Source: a virus. From it: a stretch of DNA of 28,086 nucleotides. The notes beneath the pieces are model-generated. The model saw only the letters and a list, made by a program, of their open reading frames with translations. It did no database searches and was not told where the DNA came from. The stretch covers positions 1 to 28,086 of the IMG/VR virus record IMGVR_UViG_3300011116_000551. One strand, 5' to 3'. Shown here one piece after another: positions 16,698 to 23,121 of this stretch (the first letter of the stretch is position 1; each line of letters begins with the position of its first letter). Both the position numbers and the translations under genes were made by a program.

Positions 16698-16943
16698 TTA
16701 GTTATCCCCTGCTTGGGTCACCAATGAAAACCCCGGCAGGTTCGGCTGAAGGTTATCGTTATCATTCACAAAGTCAAGACGACCAGAAAGCTCAAAACCG
16801 CTACCTTTTAAGAATTGTTGGAAGCCTTCAAGGACTTCAAAAATATCCTTGGCTTCAAATTCAATAGTGGTTTTTGCTCTAGGAAACCCAAAAGTTTCCC
16901 CTTTCTCGGTGTCCTCACTCGTGAATGTGTATTTTGTTGTCAT
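16698..16943 (-). CDS. Conserved phage hypothetical protein
   Basis: An 81-residue protein between RNA polymerase and SSB. The core TTIEFEAKDIFEVLEGFQQFLKGSGFELSG is one I recognise from small proteins at the same place in other marine or freshwater podoviruses and myoviruses, without known function. It has an amphipathic helix in the middle, a beta start and an acidic, Asn-rich C-terminus. It begins 1 nt after the RNA polymerase stop and is separated from SSB by 32 nt carrying the SSB leader. Confidence 0.75.
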   Translation of the reverse strand: MTTKYTFTSEDTEKGETFGFPRAKTTIEFEAKDIFEVLEGFQQFLKGSGFELSGRLDFVNDNDNLQPNLPGFSLVTQAGDN

Positions 16944-16944
16944 A

Positions 16945-19203
16945 TTATTTAATAAGATACTTACTATGGATTATCTGGTCAATGGGAAAACCCCCATAGC
17001 AAGGCTCTAAAATGAAGTTAGTAGGCAAACTAATAGATGAAGCTACTTCCGTCTTTAAAGCTTTGAGTAAAGGATTTTTAAATATGTCCCTCATAGTTTC
17101 TGCCACAACTTTCCTCATAGCAGGTACACGACTTGCATGACAACCAAAACAATCGTGAATTGTAAAAAGGCTGTTGATGTTTTCCTTATTCATTCTATCA
17201 ACGGAAATATGAACAAGGCTGGCATCGAGGCTGTGAATGAAGTTCGGGGCAAAGCTGTTTATCTGTGCGTCCTTGTCAACCCTGCTGGTTACCTTGTTGG
17301 TTAAGTTCATGTACCTAATTGTGTCACCAATACGCAACTTGACGGACTTGGACTTGCTTACGAAGTAGGGCTGGTAGACAGGAAAACCAGACGGACTAGA
17401 CCACACCATAGGACAGCCATTGTCCGTTGGTATTTTAGCTAGTTGCTTCAGCCAAGCCATAGTTTCCTGTGGGGCTTGTACCAGTTCGCCAAGTACCTTG
17501 ATTATCAAATCAGCTAGGTAAAGCCCTTGGACTATAGAGCAGTTAGTTTGTTCCATTAGCTGTTGGGACATTCCATACCTAGATACCCCATACGGAATGG
17601 TCATAACGGGCCTCTTTACTAGCTTCCTATTGCATCCGTGGTGCAACCAAAAGGTAGCCATCTCCCCCGGAGTACCCAATAGGTTGTGTTGTACCTTTAG
17701 AGCTATAACCCCGTAGATGTCCTTGGGTACATCGCTGGGTAGGACATTGGTAAGTAAAGCTGTTTCAGCATCGCCTGTAAGTAGGGAAAGAATCTGTAAG
17801 CCGTTGCTCGTAGCATCTAAGCATACTGGGAACCTCTCTGCTCCTTTAACCCACGCAAAGCACCACCTTAAGAATTGCCACGGCTCGTCTGCTTCATGCC
17901 ACCACCTGCACCCGTAGGGGTCAGCAACAACCTTTCTAATGTCGCTATCATGCAATTCAGCCCATGCCACACGCTCCTCGTAGCTAACCTTGTCGCATCC
18001 GAAGTGGGCAGAACCAGCTACCTTGAACCAGTACTTACCCTCCTCAGTCAAAGGCACGGCTTCGTTAAAGTCTCCCAAGGCTTTTGATATGTCATCCCTC
18101 TGTGGCCCAATATGGGTCGGTAGGTAATAGACTCGTCCTCTAAAGTCTAATTGCACAGGTAAGTAGTAGGGCTGGCCTTGGAGTTCTTTAGCCATGAGAA
18201 TCTGTTGGGTAATAAAGTAACCCCTAGCTCTGTTCCACACATTGTAGGTATGCGACCTCCACATTCCTTTAATTCTGTCCTTGGCTTGATCTGGGGTAAG
18301 AGCATCCAAGTTCTCCCTAATCACTTCCTTATGGCAGTTCACGGGTTCCCCATTAATCTCTAGGCCGTTCTTGTAGTAAGTATCCAGCACCTCCAGCACA
18401 TCCGTATTAATCCTCCAAGCCACCTGTTGCATAGCTTGTACGCAATTACGGACGCTTTCTGGCTGGGTCTTGTAAAGGGCTTCCTGCTTCTTTGACCTGC
18501 ACTTAACCCAAAAGGCGTGAGGGTCTGAACCAGCCTCTACCCTTGGGAGCATAAGAGGCCGTAGTACTTCAGTTCCTTCAAACTCTTTCATCCATTCAGC
18601 ACAAGACTTGGATGCAACAATGTAGTTAAGTCTAGCCTTACCAGTTCTTGTTGTGACTACCTCACACAGCCCTGTGCTTTTAATAAAGAGTTCAATAAGT
18701 ACACCACCTATAGATGCTTTCTCAATCGTACTCCAAGCACTAGTCTTATTCTTCATGCCCCGAAAGGCGGTCTGCATCTTGTGTCGATGCCCCTTGCGTA
18801 GCTTCATTCTTCTCTTGATCGAGTTCCATTCTCTGCTGGGGCTTTCCTTGAGCCTAGCCTCATGCTCTACAAGCCTACCTAATTCAAAGGCTACAGAAGC
18901 AAAGGTTCTCTGGGTAGAGATGCCATTCAAGACAGCCCGACAGGTAAGGGCCGAAAGCTCCAGAGGCTTTAGTTGCACCATTAAGGCAACTGACTTGTGC
19001 TTGGGGCCGGGAGAAGTCTGGGCCTTATCAATCCACAAGGCTATGGTTTCAGCTACAGAAGCAACTGAGTGGCGTAGCAAGAAGCCTTGACCACCAGACA
19101 AACTCTCCCTGCCAGTCGAGACATTCCTAGCCTTGGCTTTGTCTCTCTTTAGCTGGGCTTCGTATACTGCCTTATGGTCTAGTTGTGTTTGCGTTAAACT
19201 CAA
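16945..19203 (-). CDS. Single-subunit DNA-directed RNA polymerase (T7 gp1-like)
   Basis: A 752-residue phage RNA polymerase (T7: 883). Active-site residues are present: D463 in CLDATSNGLQ, K530 and Y538 in LVKRPVMTIPYG and D684 in TIHDCFGCHA, matching T7 D537, K631, Y639 and D812. LDFRGRVYYLPTH near 352 and FAPNFIHSLDASL near 651 are further family blocks. It transcribes the phage middle and late genes from its own promoters, which I could not identify. The start appears to be TTG overlapping the previous stop (TTGA); there is no good alternative. The shorter length comes mainly from the N-terminal domain. Confidence 0.96.
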   Translation of the reverse strand: MSLTQTQLDHKAVYEAQLKRDKAKARNVSTGRESLSGGQGFLLRHSVASVAETIALWIDKAQTSPGPKHKSVALMVQLKPLELSALTCRAVLNGISTQRTFASVAFELGRLVEHEARLKESPSREWNSIKRRMKLRKGHRHKMQTAFRGMKNKTSAWSTIEKASIGGVLIELFIKSTGLCEVVTTRTGKARLNYIVASKSCAEWMKEFEGTEVLRPLMLPRVEAGSDPHAFWVKCRSKKQEALYKTQPESVRNCVQAMQQVAWRINTDVLEVLDTYYKNGLEINGEPVNCHKEVIRENLDALTPDQAKDRIKGMWRSHTYNVWNRARGYFITQQILMAKELQGQPYYLPVQLDFRGRVYYLPTHIGPQRDDISKALGDFNEAVPLTEEGKYWFKVAGSAHFGCDKVSYEERVAWAELHDSDIRKVVADPYGCRWWHEADEPWQFLRWCFAWVKGAERFPVCLDATSNGLQILSLLTGDAETALLTNVLPSDVPKDIYGVIALKVQHNLLGTPGEMATFWLHHGCNRKLVKRPVMTIPYGVSRYGMSQQLMEQTNCSIVQGLYLADLIIKVLGELVQAPQETMAWLKQLAKIPTDNGCPMVWSSPSGFPVYQPYFVSKSKSVKLRIGDTIRYMNLTNKVTSRVDKDAQINSFAPNFIHSLDASLVHISVDRMNKENINSLFTIHDCFGCHASRVPAMRKVVAETMRDIFKNPLLKALKTEVASSISLPTNFILEPCYGGFPIDQIIHSKYLIK

Positions 19204-19487
19204 ATGAGCTTCTTTGCTTTAGCAATCTTTTTAGCTGACTTCCAAACCTTGTCATCATCCTCAACGGCTACACGCACCAGCTTCCTGTGTTCATCCGTAT
19301 CGGTGTCAACTTGGTAAGCCCCTAGTGGTGAGCTTGCCCAAACATCGTTGCACTCCACATAACGAAGAGGACATTCCTTATCCTTGACCGCTTCAAAGGT
19401 TGCAACTCCATTAATGTATTGAGCCGTTTCAGCATCGCCGTGACTCATATAATAAACATCCCTAAACGGGACTTCGATGGTACTCAT
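19200..19487 (-). CDS. Hypothetical protein upstream of RNA polymerase
   Basis: A 95-residue protein with no family I recognise. The N-terminal half is mixed polar (IEVPFRDVYYMSHGDAETAQYI), the middle has YVECNDVWASSPLGAYQVDTDTDEH, and the end is a Lys/Ala-rich helix (WKSAKKIAKAKKLI) that could bind nucleic acid. Its ATG overlaps the stop of the 58-residue gene (ATGA) and its own stop overlaps the RNA polymerase start (TTGA), so it belongs to a tightly coupled early operon. Confidence 0.7.
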   Translation of the reverse strand: MSTIEVPFRDVYYMSHGDAETAQYINGVATFEAVKDKECPLRYVECNDVWASSPLGAYQVDTDTDEHRKLVRVAVEDDDKVWKSAKKIAKAKKLI

Positions 19488-19660
19488 TTGCTTAAATATA
19501 AGCTGGCTTCTCGAAGGCTGTCGAATGATTTCAGCAGACGCTCGTGGATGCGAGGCTTAAAGATGCCTGTTTCAAGTATCTGTTCAAAGACTCCCCACTT
19601 CTGAATGAAGCGACCATAGGAATCTGTGAGTTGCTTTATGAATTTATGAGTCTTTGTCAT
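19484..19660 (-). CDS. Small early protein (58 residues)
   Basis: A frame missed by size filters, encoding 58 residues that begin MTKTHKFIKQLTDSYG. It is basic and aromatic, with FIQKWGVFEQILETGIFK and HERLLKSFDSLREA, which looks like two or three amphipathic helices. No family is recognised. It overlaps the preceding membrane-protein gene by 17 nt and the next gene by ATGA. Tight packing in an otherwise unused interval is the main support. Early T7-like genes here often encode host-takeover proteins, but that role is only a possibility. Confidence 0.6.
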   Translation of the reverse strand: MTKTHKFIKQLTDSYGRFIQKWGVFEQILETGIFKPRIHERLLKSFDSLREASLYLSK

Positions 19661-19817
19661 TGTATTTTCTAATTTCTAGTTCTTCTTTTATTCCTTCTAC
19701 AAATCTTTCTCCTAACCACAAGAGAAAACACAGAAGCAATAAGCCAACTCCTAGCCCTAAAGAGCCACAGAATATTAGCACTAGGTAAATTGCTAGGTCG
19801 CCTAGAGTTTTGCACAT
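19644..19817 (-). CDS. Small membrane protein (57 residues)
   Basis: A short frame that starts in a TAATG overlap with the preceding gene. It encodes MCKTLGDLAIYLVLIF followed by Gly/Leu-rich hydrophobic sequence, giving one long or two short membrane segments over residues 8-36, then a charged cytoplasmic-type tail (ERFVEGIKEELEIRKYN). The tail is a likely amphipathic helix. I recognise no family. Small membrane proteins among the early genes may act in superinfection exclusion or membrane changes; this is inference. Confidence 0.6.
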   Translation of the reverse strand: MCKTLGDLAIYLVLIFCGSLGLGVGLLLLCFLLWLGERFVEGIKEELEIRKYNDKDS

Positions 19818-20056
19818 TACTTAAGCTCCCTCTCAACAACTGACCAGCCAAGCTCCATAAAGATTCTCTTGAGCCTTCCGTTCACTTCGCTGTTGTCGCC
19901 TACTACCTGCACAAGTTTACGCTTGTTTTGGGGCTTCCACACAGAAAAGCCCGAAGGAACAACCCATGTACTTCCTTCTGGGTGTGTATGAATCCGATCA
20001 GCAAGTTCAAGCATAGCCATTGTGCTAGGTTTCTGCTCAACACCATTGGTAATCAT
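19817..20056 (-). CDS. Hypothetical early protein
   Basis: A 79-residue protein. STMAMLELADRIHTHPEGSTWVVPSGFSVW is followed by KRKLVQVVGDNSEVNGRLKRIFMELGW, a mixed alpha/beta composition without a known motif. The ATG overlaps the end of the upstream gene by ATGA-type coupling, and the stop overlaps the next ATG (TAATG). Function unknown; position suggests an early gene between integrase and RNA polymerase. Confidence 0.65.
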   Translation of the reverse strand: MITNGVEQKPSTMAMLELADRIHTHPEGSTWVVPSGFSVWKPQNKRKLVQVVGDNSEVNGRLKRIFMELGWSVVERELK

Positions 20057-20292
20057 TGTGCTACCTGTTTCCCTTTAAGTTGGTTAATGGTTTCCTTGCC
20101 AATCAGTCTAGCTGAATCGACTTGGGTACAAATCAGTTGAAGTTCTTTCCAAAACCCATTTGGAAGAGCCAAGTTCATTTTCTTTAGGTTTTCTAGGGCT
20201 TGACCTAGCAAGTCATCCTGCCACTCAAGTCTCCTACTGGTTTCAATTTTCACTATATCTACCTCCGTTGTTATTGCTTCTAGTTGTTTCAT
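20053..20292 (-). CDS. Hypothetical early protein
   Basis: A 79-residue helical protein starting MKQLEAITTEVD. The start is chosen because this ATG forms an ATGA overlap with the stop of the 44-residue gene; an in-frame ATG 10 codons upstream would overlap that gene more. The sequence is Leu/Lys/Glu-rich (LLGQALENLKKMNLALPNGFWKELQLI) and probably all-helical. The end overlaps the start of the next gene. No family recognised. Confidence 0.65.
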   Translation of the reverse strand: MKQLEAITTEVDIVKIETSRRLEWQDDLLGQALENLKKMNLALPNGFWKELQLICTQVDSARLIGKETINQLKGKQVAQ

Positions 20293-20423
20293 TTTCGGCA
20301 GTTGTCCTCGTCCCATTTGCATTGTCTACGAATCTCGTCATCCCATTCCTCTTCTTCTTTAGTCCATACTCGAATCGGATTAGGCTTTTTAGATTCTGGC
20401 TTGGCTTGTGTTTGGTTATCCAT
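20289..20423 (-). CDS. Small acidic protein (44 residues)
   Basis: A short frame beginning 1 nt after the integrase stop and ending in an ATGA overlap with the next gene. It encodes a charged peptide: MDNQTQAKPESKKPNPIRVW, then TKEEEEWDDEIRRQCKWDEDNCRK. The C-terminal half combines Trp, acidic residues and two Cys separated by six residues. This perfect fit between two genes is the evidence that it is real. The acid-rich character resembles small phage inhibitors of host enzymes or DNA mimics, but it may equally be an unremarkable early peptide. Confidence 0.6.
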   Translation of the reverse strand: MDNQTQAKPESKKPNPIRVWTKEEEEWDDEIRRQCKWDEDNCRK

Positions 20424-20424
20424 A

Positions 20425-21408
20425 CTAAGCCTCTAATGCTCCTACTGCTTCCAGTAAGTTTGTTGGGGCTAGGTGTGCGTACCGCATTGTCATCTGAATT
20501 GTTTTATGACCCAACCATTCTTTGACAACTACAATCGGAACGCCTCGTTGAACAAGTCTGCTTGCACAGGTATGACGAAGGGAATGAGGGACAAACTCTT
20601 TGTCGTCCGTCAAGCCCATTTGATCTCGTATGCTTGTCCAAGCCCTGTTCACCTCGAACTGCTTAATGTGACCAAAGGGGCTGTCTCCTCCAACCTCCAT
20701 TAGCTCGTTCATAACAATAACAAGGCCAGTAGTCATAGGGATGCTCCTGCTTTCCCCACTCTTGGTGTCCCAGAATGTGACCACCTTGTTTGTCCAGTTG
20801 AAGTCAGCCCAAGTCAGCTTCAAAGCTTCCCCAACTCTTGCCCCTGTATAAAGCAAGAAGATGAACAAAGGCTTCAGCTTGTCACTTACCTTGGATAAGA
20901 TTACACCCTCTTCCTCGCCGGTAATGTAGCGGATTCTGCCTTTGGTTTCCTTCTTGATTGGAAAGATAAACCTTTTGGTTACCAATCCTCTTTCAAGAGC
21001 AAACCGAAGCATACGACTTAAGCAAGACAGCTTGCGGTTTATGGTCGCATCAGAGTTACCTAGAGCTTTTAAGGATACCACCCAGTTGTCTAGGTCTCCT
21101 TGAGTGAAGTGAGCTACGGGCGTACTAGCACCAAAGTAACGCACCACATGGTCGCTGTTAAGCTTGCTTGTGTTTTCACTCTTAGCTCCTTTCCAAACAA
21201 GCGTGTAGGTCTGGTCTTTGAGTTCTTGCCAAGTCGTAAGGTTTCTTTCGGTCTCTGGCAAAGGCTTACCAGCTAGACAAGCCCTGCGTAAGTCCATTAG
21301 GTAACCCTCGGCTTGCGTCATAGAACCGAAACGCCTTCGTATACGCTTGCCTTTGGTTGTGAAGGATACATTAAATGAATCCCCTGCTGATTGAATGGAG
21401 CCGTTCAA
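20425..21408 (-). CDS. int: Tyrosine site-specific integrase
   Basis: A 327-residue tyrosine recombinase. The catalytic set is complete: R191 (YTGARVGEAL), K216 (DTKSGESRSI), H275 and R278 (HSLRHTCASRL), H301 (LGHKTI) and the nucleophile Y310 (MRYAH). The N-terminal 55 residues resemble the AP2-like arm-binding domain and residues 57-155 the SAM-like core-binding domain. It would insert the phage genome into the host chromosome and make it temperate. The start is TTG overlapping the preceding stop, with AAGGA about 9 nt upstream. The repeat-rich attP-like region lies directly upstream, as in integrase-bearing marine podoviruses. Confidence 0.95.
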   Translation of the reverse strand: MNGSIQSAGDSFNVSFTTKGKRIRRRFGSMTQAEGYLMDLRRACLAGKPLPETERNLTTWQELKDQTYTLVWKGAKSENTSKLNSDHVVRYFGASTPVAHFTQGDLDNWVVSLKALGNSDATINRKLSCLSRMLRFALERGLVTKRFIFPIKKETKGRIRYITGEEEGVILSKVSDKLKPLFIFLLYTGARVGEALKLTWADFNWTNKVVTFWDTKSGESRSIPMTTGLVIVMNELMEVGGDSPFGHIKQFEVNRAWTSIRDQMGLTDDKEFVPHSLRHTCASRLVQRGVPIVVVKEWLGHKTIQMTMRYAHLAPTNLLEAVGALEA

Positions 21409-21575
21409 AGTACGATTCCTTTCATGTACTCAACGACATACTTTAAGTAGCCGACAAGCATTTCAGTTCCCTTCCACATGACAACATCATTCGGTTTCTT
21501 ACCAGCCGATATGCTGTTCTCGTATAAGAGGCGTAGGTTGTAGTAGTTATCTTTGGTTATTGCTATGTGTTTCAT
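21405..21575 (-). CDS. Small protein upstream of integrase
   Basis: A 56-residue protein beginning MKHIAITKDNYYNLRLLYEN, with KPNDVVMWKGTEMLVGYLKYVVEYM. It is aromatic and basic, probably helical. A GTG 7 codons upstream is also possible, but that start lies inside the first 13-bp repeat. Its stop overlaps the integrase start (TTGA), so both are coupled. Size and position next to integrase and attP would suit an excisionase or a regulator, but there is no clear winged-helix or helix-turn-helix pattern. Confidence 0.6.
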   Translation of the reverse strand: MKHIAITKDNYYNLRLLYENSISAGKKPNDVVMWKGTEMLVGYLKYVVEYMKGIVL

Positions 21576-21589
21576 ATCCGCTGAACATA

Positions 21590-21680
21590 AACGCACAGGT
21601 AATTTAAAGCAAAGGGAAAAACACTCTGTTTGAAAAATATAAGCACATCTTATAAACGCACAGGTAAAACGTACAGGTAA
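21590..21680. repeat. Three 13-bp direct repeats, likely integrase arm sites
   Basis: AACGCACAGGTAA occurs at 21590-21602 and 21655-21667, and AACGTACAGGTAA at 21668-21680. The second and third copies abut exactly. Short direct repeats next to the integrase gene and a tRNA-like core are the usual form of arm-type binding sites in attP. Confidence 0.6.
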
Positions 21681-21699
21681 TTGCCAGCCAGTTGTGGCT

Positions 21700-21738
21700 C
21701 ACTATCATAAATCACTATCATATATATCTATCATATAT
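21700..21738. repeat. Three tandem 13-bp repeats containing CTATCATA
   Basis: Three consecutive 13-mers (21700-21712, 21713-21725, 21726-21738) share CTATCATA in fixed phase, followed by a very AT-rich stretch and an 8-bp hairpin (TTATTTAT/ATAAATAA, 21747-21765). They could be excisionase or repressor sites in attP, or origin iterons. Confidence 0.55.
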
Positions 21739-21920
21739 ATATCTTCTTATTTATTTCATAAATAAAGTAGTATTCTATATATCATATATTATTCTATTTA
21801 TCTTTTTATATTCCTTACAGAGCAAGAAGGATGGATTTTTCTGGATTTTCAACACAAGGGGTAGTGGTGCTGGTTTGGCTAGGCCACTAGCGGTTGTGGT
21901 TGCATTAGGCATCTAGGCAC

Positions 21921-21955
21921 AAAAAAACGAGGGAAGGGAATCGAACCCCGCCCCC
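21921..21955 (-). terminator. Strong intrinsic terminator that resembles a tRNA T-arm
   Basis: On the minus strand a 10-position stem (GGGGGCGGGG with CCCTTCCCTC; seven G-C pairs, two G-U, one mismatch) closes the loop TTCGATT and is followed by G and seven T. It lies 19 nt after the stop of the last gene of the amidoligase operon, so it should end that transcript. GGTTCGATTCC is also a canonical tRNA T-loop with flanking stem, so the same DNA may be the tRNA-derived att core. Confidence 0.75.
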
Positions 21956-21973
21956 GCTTGTTGCATCAATTCT

Positions 21974-22246
21974 TTATAGTGCTGAAAGGTACTTTTTTAA
22001 TACCTTAAAATCTTCGAGTGATACTTTTTTCACTTCTCCAACTTTAGATATGATTTCACCGCCCTGCCAATAGCCTCCGCCATTGGCGGGTTCGGCATCA
22101 TCATAGCCATACCAAGTTTTTGCAATATGGTCGGCATACTTTAACGGGTTGCCATCAGTCTTGAATATGAACTTTGTCGTGTGTTCATACTCGCCGTGTT
22201 GTTCTTCAAGTTCCGCTAAATAGTGTTTTTCGATTGTGTTTTTCAT
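21974..22246 (-). CDS. Small protein in the amidoligase/GATase operon
   Basis: A 90-residue protein, MKNTIEKHYLAELEEQHGEY and onward. The middle has KYADHIAKTWYGYDD and the end has SKVGEVKKVSLEDFKVLKKYL. I have a vague memory of similar small proteins in phages and accessory loci, but no named family. A strong AAAGGAG stands 8 nt before the ATG, better than those of the genes before it, so it may be made in larger amounts. It is the last gene before the terminator. It could be a partner or the substrate peptide of the amide-forming enzymes (inference). Confidence 0.7.
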   Translation of the reverse strand: MKNTIEKHYLAELEEQHGEYEHTTKFIFKTDGNPLKYADHIAKTWYGYDDAEPANGGGYWQGGEIISKVGEVKKVSLEDFKVLKKYLSAL

Positions 22247-22262
22247 TTCTATTTCTCCTTTT

Positions 22263-22367
22263 TTATTTGTGGTTTTTTATGTAGCTGACTAGCCCCAAAA
22301 AGAGCCAGCCTAGCACGATAAGAATTTTGACCCCTGCCCATAGGTCGTTTTGGTTTTGTTGCATCAT
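22263..22367 (-). CDS. Micro membrane protein (34 residues), second copy type
   Basis: A very short frame starting in an ATGATG overlap with the GATase stop. It encodes MMQQNQNDLWAGVKILIVLG and then WLFLGLVSYIKNHK: a short polar Gln/Asn N-terminus, one membrane helix (about residues 10-29) and a basic C-terminus, so the tail is expected on the cytoplasmic side. It has the same plan as the 33-residue gene at the head of this operon. Translational coupling and conserved layout support it, though length alone would not. Confidence 0.6.
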   Translation of the reverse strand: MMQQNQNDLWAGVKILIVLGWLFLGLVSYIKNHK

Positions 22368-23089
22368 TCCCAAGCCCCTTCCGTATTGTGAAAGGATTGC
22401 TGTTCCCATTTCTTAATACTATCGGCCTCAATAAGCCTCTCCACGGCATCATCATCGTCAATCGGGACAACGCCCCCAGAGGAGGGAATGATTTGCACGG
22501 GCGAGCGTCCGTAGTAAGAGGGCGGGCAAGTATAGGAACCAGTTTTCCACCAGTCATGGCAGTTTTTGTAAGAGCTGTTGGAGTACCAAACACCCCCCGC
22601 CCAATGTCCAGCGGTTTCATTTATGATGATGAATTTTCCAGTATAATTGAGGAAACATAACTTTGACCCCTTGGCATACTCGTGAAGCATTTCGACTAGT
22701 GGAGGTGTGATTCCTCCCGTATCCCTCACGAGTGGTTGCATCACTTTTTGGTTGAAGTGCCAAGTATCAGATCGTGTTGGCTTGTCGGCGGTGGATATTG
22801 GCAAACACCCGTTATGAATAAAGGCAAGCCCCTTGGATATATTGAACGGGTGGCAGTTTTCCAAATCTGTAGCCCCGTGCGTCTTTATTCTAGCGTGTAT
22901 GATAGCGGTATGTTTTTCTAGGGTCATTACCTTGTCAATCCACTCTCCCGCCTTCATCGTGCGAAAAGTGCGTAGGCGTTGCCCGTCTGCCCAAGCTATA
23001 CCGAACCCGTCGGGATTACTTTCGGCTGAGTTTTCAAGATTCTTACGGCTGATTTTTGCGTTCTTAGTTTTTACGATTGCTATGCACAT
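22364..23089 (-). CDS. Class II glutamine amidotransferase (Ntn hydrolase)
   Basis: A 241-residue protein with the full N-terminal nucleophile layout: C2 exposed after Met removal (MCIAIV), NPDGFGIAW at residues 25-33, HARIKTHG at 65-72, HPF at 80-82, HNG at 92-94 (oxyanion hole) and SDTWHF at 107-112. Such domains hydrolyse glutamine and pass ammonia to a partner synthetase. This one has no synthetase domain of its own. The gene lies 32 nt after the amidoligase gene with AAGGA and the A/C-rich leader before its ATG, so the amidoligase is the natural partner. The C-terminal 80 residues hold a Cys/Trp/Tyr-rich segment of unknown role. Confidence 0.88.
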   Translation of the reverse strand: MCIAIVKTKNAKISRKNLENSAESNPDGFGIAWADGQRLRTFRTMKAGEWIDKVMTLEKHTAIIHARIKTHGATDLENCHPFNISKGLAFIHNGCLPISTADKPTRSDTWHFNQKVMQPLVRDTGGITPPLVEMLHEYAKGSKLCFLNYTGKFIIINETAGHWAGGVWYSNSSYKNCHDWWKTGSYTCPPSYYGRSPVQIIPSSGGVVPIDDDDAVERLIEADSIKKWEQQSFHNTEGAWE

Positions 23090-23121
23090 ATTGTGTTTTT
23101 CCTTTTTGGTTGGTTGTTTAG

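Larger units (their letters stand above)
21597..21973. other. attP-like intergenic region
   Basis: This gene-free stretch of about 380 bp holds two families of 13-bp repeats, a highly AT-rich central part (about 21715-21815) and a tRNA T-arm-like hairpin with a T7 run at its far end (21921-21955). It lies directly upstream of the integrase operon. No complete tRNA is present, which fits a phage attP more than a prophage attL or attR. The overlap sequence cannot be confirmed without the host site. Confidence 0.55.

Noticed and set aside
21908-21965. Complete tRNA gene
   Set aside because: Only a T-arm-like hairpin is present; there is no matching 5' acceptor strand, D-arm or clear anticodon arm upstream.
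22249-22620. A 123-codon frame overlapping the GATase C-terminus
   Set aside because: It is an out-of-frame shadow of the GATase gene and would conflict with the coupled micro membrane protein gene.
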